NCBI GenBank assembly: GCA_021849765.1
Contig: JAJZSM010000091.1
Location: 1 to 6,505 of the forward strand
Direction: 5' to 3'
DNA from: Actinomycetes bacterium
Lineage (GTDB): Bacteria > Actinomycetota > Acidimicrobiia > Acidimicrobiales > RAAP-2
DNA length: 6,505 nt
A model generated the notes under the pieces. It was not told where the DNA came from, did no database searches, and worked only from the letters and a program-made list of their open reading frames with translations. Below, piece by piece: positions 1 through 5,248 of this stretch. How positions within the stretch are numbered: position 1 is the first letter of the stretch; each line of letters opens with the position of its first letter. The translations under genes and the position numbers were made by a program.

Positions 1-723
1 GTAGGTCGCGCCCGGCAACGGGATCTCACCGGCGAGGTCGAGGATGAATCCAGCGATGGTGACGTACTCGCCCTCGGGGATCGCCACGCCCAACTCCTCG
101 TTCACCCGGTCAACGTGGGTCTGGCCGTCGACGAGCCAGCGTCCGTCGCGGATCCGCACGATGGTGGCCTCGTCATCGTCGTCGAACTCGTCGGCGAGGT
201 CTCCGACGAGCTGTTCGAGTATGTCGCGGATGGAGACGACGCCCGCCACGCCACCGTGCTCGTCGAGCACGAGCGCGAAGGTCCGGCGCTGCTCGCGCAT
301 CTCACCGAGACTCTCAAGCAGGTCCAGGGTCTCGGGCAGCAGGAGCGGGCGACGGATCTTGCGGGCAATCTCGTCAGCGTCGGGCAGGGAGACCCCGATC
401 GCACGCCGGACTGTGGTGCTGCGGAAGAGGTCGTTGACGAGCAGCACGCCGTCGACGTCGTCGAGGTCGCCGTTGACGACGGGGAAGCAGGAGTGCCCGG
501 TATCGCGGACGGCTTCGGCGACCGCCTCGGGGGTGACTGGCACCGTGAGAAAGGCGACGTCCACCCGTGGGGTCATGACGTCACGGAGTTCTAGCTTGGC
601 GAGTTGGTCGACGCGCGCGTGGATCGCGTCCGATTCGGGCGACCGTTTGACCACGTCGGTCTGACCAGTGACCCGCGCTCGGAATCGGGCGAACACCGAC
701 CCCGCCGGTCGGTCGTCGTTCAC
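1..723 (-). CDS. CorC/HlyC-type CBS-domain protein without membrane domain (3' end cut)
   Basis: The 241 visible residues run off the left edge with no stop. After a short charged N-terminus comes the hallmark LRDVMTPRVDV (residues 46-56) that opens the CBS pair of the CorC/TlyC family. CBS1 covers about 53-110 and CBS2 about 115-180, including DEHGGVAG (154-161) and DILEQLVGDLADEFD (167-181). A CorC_HlyC domain follows from about 187 (RDGRWLVDGQTHVDRVNEEL). No DUF21 membrane segment precedes it, so it resembles E. coli CorC (soluble, linked to Mg/Co efflux) rather than full-length CNNM-like transporters. CBS pairs usually bind adenine nucleotides. The chosen GTG overlaps the stop of the upstream receiver gene as GTGA, suggesting translational coupling; a GTG at 759 with a GAGGA 6 bases upstream is an alternative start. 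The family is certain; the ion transport role is inferred. Confidence 0.9.
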   Translation of the reverse strand, partial: MNDDRPAGSVFARFRARVTGQTDVVKRSPESDAIHARVDQLAKLELRDVMTPRVDVAFLTVPVTPEAVAEAVRDTGHSCFPVVNGDLDDVDGVLLVNDLFRSTTVRRAIGVSLPDADEIARKIRRPLLLPETLDLLESLGEMREQRRTFALVLDEHGGVAGVVSIRDILEQLVGDLADEFDDDDEATIVRIRDGRWLVDGQTHVDRVNEELGVAIPEGEYVTIAGFILDLAGEIPLPGATY

Positions 724-1145
724 TTCGAGGAGGTGACCCGAACCGTGGACGGACGCCACGAGTCGTCCTCGTACTCCTCACCGCGCAAGAGCGCCCGCAC
801 CGCGGTACGCACGCGGTGGGCGTCGAGCGGCTTGACGACGAAGCCTTCGACGCCGCTGCGACGGGCGAGGAAGACGTCGGCGCGACGGTCGAGCAACATG
901 AGGATCGCGACGGGCTCCGCGGCGCCGTAGGACTCCTCGTTGCGCATCTCGAGGGCGATGGCCATGCCGCCCATGGAACCGACCTGGAGGTCCACGACGA
1001 CGAGGTCGACGTCGCCCTCCTTCACCCGCGCGAGTGCCTCGCGGCCCGACTCGGCCTCTTCGACGATGACGTCGGGACCCTCGAGCATGGTGCGAAGGTC
1101 GGAACGCAGGGCGGGCAAATCGCTGACGAGAAGGACGGTGGCCAC
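720..1145 (-). CDS. Stand-alone receiver-domain protein (degenerate response regulator)
   Basis: A 141-residue protein made almost wholly of one CheY-like receiver fold, with no output domain. Visible landmarks are beta-1 ATVLLVSD, the phosphoacceptor site VDLVVVDLQ (Asp52) and the conserved lysine in GFVVKP (Lys105). Two pocket positions are off consensus: the N-terminal acidic pair is Ser8-Asp9, and the switch Ser/Thr after beta-4 is replaced by leucine (AILMLLD, about 84-85). Phosphorylation at Asp52 is possible, but normal switching is doubtful. The start is GTG at 1145, where the receiver fold begins; a GTG at 1196 would add 17 residues unlike the family. Neither has a Shine-Dalgarno sequence, but a TACGCT hexamer lies 7 bases before 1145, fitting a leaderless mRNA. 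The C-terminus is acidic (EEYEDD). Its stop overlaps the CorC-like gene start by 4 bases, so the two are probably co-expressed. No kinase is nearby. Confidence 0.85.
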   Translation of the reverse strand: MATVLLVSDLPALRSDLRTMLEGPDVIVEEAESGREALARVKEGDVDLVVVDLQVGSMGGMAIALEMRNEESYGAAEPVAILMLLDRRADVFLARRSGVEGFVVKPLDAHRVRTAVRALLRGEEYEDDSWRPSTVRVTSSK

Positions 1146-1152
1146 GTCGCTA

Positions 1153-1158
1153 AGCGTA
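1153..1158 (-). promoter_or_regulatory. -10 box for a leaderless receiver-gene mRNA
   Basis: On the minus strand TACGCT (TANNNT) is followed by 7 bases and then GTG at 1145, which puts the expected transcription start on the start codon. No convincing -35 box or Shine-Dalgarno sequence is visible. Leaderless transcripts with this spacing are common in Actinobacteria; its use here is inferred. Confidence 0.45.
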
Positions 1159-1220
1159 GCGGAGACCGGATTTCCAGGGGAAATCCTCGTTCGCACCGTC
1201 GGTGGCGCCGAAAATTCTCC

Positions 1221-1249
1221 TTGCCCTCATCGGGCGCGATAAGTAGTGT
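1221..1249 (+). promoter_or_regulatory. Predicted sigma70-type promoter of the whiB gene
   Basis: TTGCCC (1221-1226) is followed by an exact 17-base spacer and TAGTGT (1244-1249), a reasonable -35/-10 pair. The predicted transcription start is near 1256, giving a leader of about 22 bases that contains the G-rich ribosome-binding stretch at 1268-1277. It faces away from the divergent receiver-gene promoter. Confidence 0.5.
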
Positions 1250-1277
1250 TCGCTCGTTGGCCGAACCGGGGGGGAAG

Positions 1278-1526
1278 ATGGCGATATCACCGGCACCGTG
1301 GACCGAGTTGAGTGCCTGTCGCGGTAGCGAGCGCGCCCTGTTCTACGCGCCCGACGCCAGCGAGCGCAAAGAGCAGCGGCTCCAGCGCGAACTCGCGGCC
1401 AAGCGGATCTGTCAGCACTGCGCCGTGCGCGACGACTGTCTCGCGAGCGCCCTCGACCGGCACGAGAGTCACGGGATCTGGGGCGGCCTCAACGAGGTGG
1501 AGCGGCGAGGGCTACTGCGCAGCTGA
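1278..1526 (+). CDS. WhiB-family iron-sulfur transcriptional regulator
   Basis: This 82-residue protein has the full WhiB signature: Cys14, then Cys45-x2-Cys48-x5-Cys54 (ICQHCAVRDDC), the four ligands of a redox-sensitive [4Fe-4S] cluster, followed by the GIWGG turn (66-70) and a short basic tail (ERRGLLR). WhiB proteins usually act by binding region 4 of the principal sigma factor, with target choice set by the C-terminal tail. The tail is short, as in compact WhiB proteins, and I cannot assign it to WhiB1-7. The frame is open upstream, but ATG at 1278 fits the family length and directly follows a GGGGGGGAAG stretch (1268-1277). The 3' end overlaps the convergent VKOR gene by 15 bases. Nearby thiol-redox genes make a redox role attractive, but this is inference. 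Confidence 0.95.
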   Translation: MAISPAPWTELSACRGSERALFYAPDASERKEQRLQRELAAKRICQHCAVRDDCLASALDRHESHGIWGGLNEVERRGLLRS

Positions 1527-1982
1527 CCGTCGGCCCAACTGATTCGGGGCCACCCGCGCGATGATCACGAAGAGCAGGAAGGTCACGACGTGCACGCCCG
1601 TGCACCACTCGCAGATGTGGTCGACGTAGAGCAGTTCGGCGGCGACCAGCCACAGGACGAAAGCCATCGAGCCGGTGATGATGACCACGCGGGCCACGTG
1701 CACGGCGTAAGACGATGCACGCCAGCCCCACGGTGAGTTGAGCGCCACGAGTACGGCGTAGCCCACGAGTCCCACCACCGCGACTGGCGCGCCGAAGATG
1801 TAGGACTGGGGCGAGGACGTGACGGTGTCACAGTTGAACAGACCAGTCGTCGAACAGGCGAGGAACTTGTTGCCCTCGAAGTGTGTGAACGTGAGGTACG
1901 CGGCGATGCCCAAGCCAATGAGGCTCAGCGCGAACGTCGAGTAGACGACCGTCCGTGAGACCTCGCTGGCTCGTCGGCTCAC
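1512..1982 (-). CDS. Bacterial vitamin K epoxide reductase (VKOR) family membrane protein
   Basis: A 156-residue integral membrane protein that should re-oxidise an extracytoplasmic thiol oxidase and pass the electrons to quinone. Four helices are visible at about 12-31, 61-82, 95-115 and 122-143. The active-site Cys124-x2-Cys127 (HICEWCTG) lies at the outer end of helix 4, and the shuttle pair Cys43 and Cys51 sits in the first outer loop, followed by the conserved Ser-rich turn and FGAPVAVVG. Arginines at both termini (3, 4, 10; 143, 151, 152) place the ends in the cytoplasm, which puts all four cysteines outside. There is no fused thioredoxin domain; the partner is probably the DUF929 protein encoded just upstream, whose stop overlaps this GTG start as GTGA. 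The last 15 bases overlap the convergent whiB gene. The family is certain, the pairing strongly suggested. Confidence 0.95.
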   Translation of the reverse strand: MSRRASEVSRTVVYSTFALSLIGLGIAAYLTFTHFEGNKFLACSTTGLFNCDTVTSSPQSYIFGAPVAVVGLVGYAVLVALNSPWGWRASSYAVHVARVVIITGSMAFVLWLVAAELLYVDHICEWCTGVHVVTFLLFVIIARVAPNQLGRRSAAQ

Positions 1983-2902
1983 TTGATGCCGAGAGCTTTC
2001 TTCGCCGCGATCACGCCGGGGCTCGCGCAGACGGTGCTCGGCTGGTTCTTGGTGAGCACGCAGTAGGCCGCGGTCTCGTAGTTCGCCGTAGCGACGATCG
2101 CCGCGGTCACTGGGTTCGTCGGGTCGGTGAGTCCGGCCGCGATCGTGTCACGCGTGACGCCGGCGAGGAGCTGCGGGGTGTAGCTCGCGCCCGAGATCAG
2201 GTACTTGTTGCCGATCGAGACGAAGGGAATCGAGTAGTTCTGCTGGGAGGTCATGCCCGGGATGTACTTGGACGTGTCGTACTTCTGGAAGTCCGCCGCC
2301 TCAGTCTTGGACGGGCTCTGGAGCGTGGAGTAGAAGTTCGTCGCGTTGTCCCAGACGTTGGTGTACTGCTCGACCGACCTGAAGGCGAGGTACTTGGACT
2401 TGTAGTGAGCCTTTACAAAGGTGAAGGTCGGAGTCCCGGGGTAGGCCTCGCCGGGCTTGGTCGAGCTAATCATGTCACCCAGCCCGCTAAAGGTGCCGAA
2501 TCGGCTGAGGGCCACGATGGTCGGCCACCGCTCGGCCGCGCAAAAGGGGCAGTACTCGGCGCCGAGGTAGAAGACCTCGGGCAGCGTGGCGGTTCCCGAT
2601 TTGGCGGTCAGAGCCGGCTGGCCCTTCACGGGGATCGGCGGGGAGATCGGCACGGCCGGCGACTTCACGCCCACGGTGTTGAAGACCGAGGCGGGGACGT
2701 GGGAGACCTCGTTGACCACGGTCGCACTCGTCGCCTGATAGGCGGTGCCCCCGGTCGTCGAGGAACCGGTGACCACCTTGATGATGACGAGCGCCGCCAC
2801 GACCACGACGACGAGACCGACGGCGACCCAGGTGAAGAGTCCAGCCGGTCGACCGGTGTTCACGGGGGCGGGGGTCCGCTTGGTGGGAGGTTTCTTGGCC
2901 AC
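1979..2902 (-). CDS. Membrane-anchored DUF929 thioredoxin-like protein, likely thiol oxidase partner of VKOR
   Basis: This 307-residue protein has a short basic N-terminus, one hydrophobic anchor (about 21-43) and a long extracytoplasmic region, so it is predicted to face outward. The DUF929 core begins [16 protein letters not shown] (111-126) with redox motif Cys118-Pro-Phe-Cys121, continues [11 protein letters not shown], and has a probable cis-proline loop (SIPFVSIGN, Pro226), as expected for a thioredoxin fold. A second pair, Cys281 and Cys292, near the C-terminus may form a structural disulfide. The linker is rich in Pro, Ser, Thr and Val. The best start is GTG at 2902, four bases after AAGGAG; GTG at 2917 would place that Shine-Dalgarno sequence inside the gene. 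The stop overlaps the VKOR start by 4 bases. A DsbA-like role is inferred from the motif and partner; no DUF929 activity is known to me. Confidence 0.88.
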   Translation of the reverse strand: MAKKPPTKRTPAPVNTGRPAGLFTWVAVGLVVVVVAALVIIKVVTGSSTTGGTAYQATSATVVNEVSHVPASVFNTVGVKSPAVPISPPIPVKGQPALTAKSGTATLPEVFYLGAEYCPFCAAERWPTIVALSRFGTFSGLGDMISSTKPGEAYPGTPTFTFVKAHYKSKYLAFRSVEQYTNVWDNATNFYSTLQSPSKTEAADFQKYDTSKYIPGMTSQQNYSIPFVSIGNKYLISGASYTPQLLAGVTRDTIAAGLTDPTNPVTAAIVATANYETAAYCVLTKNQPSTVCASPGVIAAKKALGIK

Positions 2903-2906
2903 GATG

Positions 2907-2912
2907 CTCCTT
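2907..2912 (-). promoter_or_regulatory. Ribosome binding site fixing the DUF929 start
   Basis: AAGGAG on the minus strand ends four bases before the GTG at 2902. It supports that start over the upstream in-frame GTG at 2917, which has no such site. Confidence 0.6.
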
Positions 2913-2929
2913 CGCACGACTACCGCCCA

Positions 2930-2935
2930 AACTTA
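2930..2935 (-). promoter_or_regulatory. Possible -10 box for the DUF929-VKOR operon
   Basis: TAAGTT (TANNNT) on the minus strand would start transcription near 2923 and give a leader of about 21 bases containing the AAGGAG site. No -35 box is recognisable, so the call rests on position and the hexamer alone. Confidence 0.35.
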
Positions 2936-2976
2936 GTGGACGTGCGGACCCGCTCGGCCAGCGAGGTCCTGGTGGG

Positions 2977-2982
2977 TAGGTT
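2977..2982 (+). promoter_or_regulatory. -10 box for a leaderless Nudix mRNA
   Basis: TAGGTT (TANNNT) is followed by six bases and the GTG start at 2989, so transcription is expected to begin at or beside the start codon. No Shine-Dalgarno sequence or clear -35 box is present. Confidence 0.5.
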
Positions 2983-2988
2983 GGGACC

Positions 2989-3771
2989 GTGAGCGACGTC
3001 CTGATCCCACGACCAGCCTCGACGATCATGCCGCTTCGCGACACGGTGGACGGCGTCGAGGTCTTGCTCGTGCGACGCAACTTGAACAGCGACTTTGTGG
3101 GTGGCGCCTACGTCTTTCCCGGGGGCGCGGTCGACGCCGAGGACAGCGCCCTCGCGGGCCGGGTGATCGGCCCCGACGATCGGATCGCTTCTGAGCGGCT
3201 CGGACTGACCACGGGGGGCCTCGCCTACTACGTCGCGGCGCTGCGCGAGTTGTTCGAGGAGGCTGGACTGCTGCTCGTGACCGGGCCGGGAGGTGCGACC
3301 TCGCCCACCGACGTCGCGACACTCGCACGCTGGCGCGACGATCTGAACGCCCGTCGCCGCACGTTTCAGGACCTGCTCGAGACCCTCGACCTCGCACTGG
3401 ACCTGCGTTCCGTCGCCTACCTCTCGCACTGGGTGACCCCGGTCGGCCCACCGCGGCGCTTCGACACCCGGTTCTTCGTGGTCGAGGCGCCGAGTGACCA
3501 GGTCGCCGGTCACGACGAGAGCGAGACGGTGGCGCATCGCTGGATGCGTCCGCGCGACGCGCTCGCGGCGGCGGCGAGTGGTGCCATCACGATGATCCTG
3601 CCCACCATCCGCAACTTGGAATCGATCGCGGAGTTCGCCACCGTCGCGGATGTGCTCGCGTGGACGGCTTCGCCGCGCGACATCACCCGCGTCGAACCCC
3701 GCATGGTCGTTCGCGACGGCGAGACAGTGATCGTGCTGCCCGGCGACGACGGCTACGAGCTTCTCGACTGA
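2989..3771 (+). CDS. Nudix hydrolase, NUDT19-like with interrupted Nudix box
   Basis: A 260-residue protein. The N-terminal strand VEVLLVRRN leads to FVGGAYVFPGGAVDAED (36-52) and, after an insert, LRELFEEAGLLLV (85-97). Together these form a Nudix box Gly45-x5-Glu51 ... Arg86-Glu87-x2-Glu90-Glu91-x-Gly93, with 34 residues instead of 7 between the two halves. The acidic residues of the second half bind the catalytic divalent metal. An insert in this place is typical of NUDT19 (RP2p)-like enzymes, which act on CoA derivatives, and downstream landmarks (SHWVTPVGPPRRFDTRFFV, 142-160) match that group. The substrate here is unproven: CoA thioesters or other nucleoside diphosphate derivatives are possible. 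The start is GTG at 2989, leaderless by pattern. It diverges from the DUF929 gene and stands alone on its strand. Confidence 0.9.
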   Translation: MSDVLIPRPASTIMPLRDTVDGVEVLLVRRNLNSDFVGGAYVFPGGAVDAEDSALAGRVIGPDDRIASERLGLTTGGLAYYVAALRELFEEAGLLLVTGPGGATSPTDVATLARWRDDLNARRRTFQDLLETLDLALDLRSVAYLSHWVTPVGPPRRFDTRFFVVEAPSDQVAGHDESETVAHRWMRPRDALAAAASGAITMILPTIRNLESIAEFATVADVLAWTASPRDITRVEPRMVVRDGETVIVLPGDDGYELLD

Positions 3772-3837
3772 ACTGTCGACACCACGACCGACTCAGCTTG
3801 GTTTTCCGCCGCTTCGGTAGAGATGCCAGGCGGCGTG

Positions 3838-3853
3838 GCCGATCACCATCGGC
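3838..3853. repeat. Short perfect inverted repeat (6-bp arms, 4-base loop)
   Basis: GCCGAT, CACC, ATCGGC forms a perfect 6-bp stem with a 4-base loop. It is not followed by a T-run on either strand, so a classic terminator is unlikely, but its place between converging genes leaves a transcription-ending role open. It also falls inside a doubtful short minus-strand ORF. Confidence 0.4.
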
Positions 3854-3898
3854 GAAATTCGCACGATGAGCGCGACGAGTGCAGGGGTCAACGTGTGC

Positions 3899-3948
3899 GG
3901 TAACCGCTACGCCGGTCTCTGGAGGGCGCGCCCCGTGCGGTGGTTACC
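3899..3948. repeat. Inverted repeat GGTAACC/GGTTACC with a GC-rich centre
   Basis: The 7-base arms are at 3899-3905 and 3942-3948. An alternative fold pairs GGTAA with TTACC and CCGC (3904-3907) with GCGG (3937-3940) around a 3-base bulge, giving 9 pairs. The interior contains the palindrome GGGCGCGCCC (3924-3933). It could be a structured element between converging genes; no function can be assigned. Confidence 0.35.
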
Positions 3949-4030
3949 TCGAGGTTCGGGCTCGTCGTTCGGATTCATCGGCTCAGTCATCCCCGCCGTC
4001 GGCGAGCGGATCGTGTGGGGCGCCGTTGAT

Positions 4031-5164
4031 TCAGACGGGCTCGATGGCTCGCGAGATCGCGTCGAGCAGGCGCGCGGAACACCCGAGGGCGCCCGCCGGT
4101 GGGGCGACGTCACGGAGGATGCGCGACGCGAGCTCGCTGAAGACGCCGTCGCCGTCCTCGCGCGAGACGACCGGCCGGCCCGCGTCGCCGCCGTGGGCCA
4201 CGTCGCCGTGCAACGGGATCGAGGCGAGCAGCGGCACCTGCAACTGCTCGGCGAGCTCCGCGCCGCCACCGTCGCCGAAGATGGCGTGTCGCTCGCCGCA
4301 GGTGCACGTGAACGCGCTCATGTTCTCGATGACGCCGAGTACCCGGATGTTGGACTTGCGCGCGAAGTCCGCCGCCCGGGCGGCGATGCGCTGCGCCGCT
4401 TGATTCGGCGTGGTGACAATGAGCTGGCCCATAGCGGGCAGGAGCCGCGCGAGGGTCATCGCGATGTCGCCCGTGCCGGGCGGGGTGTCGATGAGGAGGT
4501 AGTCCACCCCTGACCAGTCGGCGTCCTCGATGAACTGGGCGACGGCCTTCTGGACGATGAGACCTCGCCAGAGCAGCGCCTGGTCCTCGTCGGCCAACAG
4601 CCCCATGGACAGTAATCGGATCTCGCCGGCGCCGACGGGTCGCACGAGGGGCTGCATCTTGCCAGCGACAGCCTGGACATCGCCATCGATGTCGAGGAGC
4701 CGGGCGAGCGAGAACCCCCACACGTCGGCGTCGAGGACCCCCACCGAGAGCCCCGTCAAGGCGAGGGCCGTGGCGAGGTTGGCCGTCACGGACGACTTGC
4801 CCACACCACCCTTGCCCGAGGCGATGGCGAGCACCGGTGTCGTCGGGGCCAGTGAGGTCGTCGGGGCGCGACCCTGGGCCGCCTTGCGAGCGGCGGTCAT
4901 GGCGGTGCGCTTCTCCTCGTTGGACATGACCTCGATCACGAGACGAACACCCCGTACCCCGTCGAGGCTCACCACCGCTTCGCGGATGTCCCGTTCGATC
5001 TGGGTTCGCAGGGGACACCCGGTCGTCGTGAGGGCCACGGTCACCACAACGTCCTGGTCGTCGACCTCGACGGCTCGAACCATGCCCAATTCGACGACCG
5101 AGACCCCGAGTTCTGGGTCATAGACGTGGGTGAGGCGATCATTGACCGCGGCGACGAGGTTCAC
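4031..5164 (-). CDS. mrp: Mrp/ApbC-family iron-sulfur cluster carrier ATPase
   Basis: A 377-residue protein with two parts. Residues 1-85 are a MIP18/FeS_assembly_P (DUF59) domain, with DPELGVSVVELGMVR (17-31) and TTGCPLR (Cys50). Residues about 110-350 are a deviant-Walker P-loop ATPase: SGKGGVGKSS (116-125, with signature Lys118 and Lys123), DADVWG (145-150) and DTPPGTGD (226-233). Mrp proteins bind and transfer [4Fe-4S] clusters in the cytoplasm. The usual CxxC cluster motif appears here as Cys287-Thr-Cys289 before GERHAIFG, a CxC instead. A C-terminal tail of about 25 residues carries Cys362. The start is GTG at 5164, six bases after TAACGT and without a Shine-Dalgarno sequence, fitting a leaderless mRNA. 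The gene diverges from an A-type Fe-S carrier across 84 bases, which supports the Fe-S role. Confidence 0.95.
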   Translation of the reverse strand: MNLVAAVNDRLTHVYDPELGVSVVELGMVRAVEVDDQDVVVTVALTTTGCPLRTQIERDIREAVVSLDGVRGVRLVIEVMSNEEKRTAMTAARKAAQGRAPTTSLAPTTPVLAIASGKGGVGKSSVTANLATALALTGLSVGVLDADVWGFSLARLLDIDGDVQAVAGKMQPLVRPVGAGEIRLLSMGLLADEDQALLWRGLIVQKAVAQFIEDADWSGVDYLLIDTPPGTGDIAMTLARLLPAMGQLIVTTPNQAAQRIAARAADFARKSNIRVLGVIENMSAFTCTCGERHAIFGDGGGAELAEQLQVPLLASIPLHGDVAHGGDAGRPVVSREDGDGVFSELASRILRDVAPPAGALGCSARLLDAISRAIEPV

Positions 5165-5170
5165 AATGGG

Positions 5171-5176
5171 ACGTTA
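5171..5176 (-). promoter_or_regulatory. -10 box for a leaderless mrp mRNA
   Basis: TAACGT (TANNNT) on the minus strand is followed by six bases and GTG at 5164. No Shine-Dalgarno sequence is visible, and no clear -35 box. The spacing matches the Nudix gene exactly. Confidence 0.5.
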
Positions 5177-5214
5177 CCGGGGCGGCTGCGGTATCGCTCG
5201 GGCGAGGACCCCGC

Positions 5215-5220
5215 TACCAT
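5215..5220 (+). promoter_or_regulatory. Possible -10 box for the A-type carrier/RidA operon
   Basis: TACCAT (TANNNT) would start transcription near 5226, giving a leader of about 23 bases containing AAGGAG (5239-5244). The -35 region is not recognisable. It lies about 40 bases from the divergent mrp -10 box, so the two promoters may share upstream sequence. Confidence 0.4.
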
Positions 5221-5238
5221 GAGTGACGTCCGCAACTG

Positions 5239-5244
5239 AAGGAG
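5239..5244 (+). promoter_or_regulatory. Ribosome binding site of the A-type carrier gene
   Basis: AAGGAG ends four bases before the ATG at 5249. This is the same motif and spacing as upstream of the DUF929 gene, and it fixes the start. Confidence 0.7.
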
Positions 5245-5248
5245 CCTC

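Larger units (their letters stand above)
3772..4030. other. 259-base gap between the Nudix and mrp genes
   Basis: The two flanking genes converge here. No convincing gene, RNA gene or T-tract terminator is visible. On the minus strand the same frame holds two short ORFs split by one TAG: 3907-3990 (27 residues, starts MTEPMNPNDEPEPR, no good Shine-Dalgarno) and 3793-3891 (32 residues from TTG, hydrophobic middle ALVALIVRISPMVIG). They may be chance, or remnants of a small membrane protein following mrp. Short inverted repeats also lie here and are listed separately. Confidence 0.5.

Noticed and set aside
44..664. Plus-strand open frames across the left end
   Set aside because: They are serine-rich or valine/aspartate-rich mirror frames of the CorC-like gene, which has clear CBS and CorC_HlyC motifs on the minus strand.
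816..1277. Long plus-strand open frame continuing into the whiB gene
   Set aside because: It lies opposite the receiver gene and encodes no recognisable domain; the WhiB family length, the ATG at 1278 and the purine-rich site before it set the true start.
1955..2992. 345-codon plus-strand open frame
   Set aside because: Arg/Gly-rich antisense of the DUF929 gene, without any domain or plausible start site.
3765..3780. TCGAC/GTCGA hairpin at the end of the Nudix gene as a terminator
   Set aside because: Only five base pairs, partly within the stop region, and not followed by a T-run.
3866..4513. Plus-strand open frame across the gap and the end of mrp
   Set aside because: Mostly antisense to mrp, Arg-rich, with no known motif; the portion in the gap has no coding signal of its own.
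4110..5018. 302-codon minus-strand open frame inside mrp
   Set aside because: Arg/Pro/Gly-rich out-of-frame shadow; the mrp frame carries every Walker and DUF59 motif.
5219..5239. Six-codon leader ORF (MSDVRN) before the Fe-S carrier gene
   Set aside because: Its ATG overlaps the predicted -10 box and lies upstream of the predicted transcription start, so it would not be in the mRNA.
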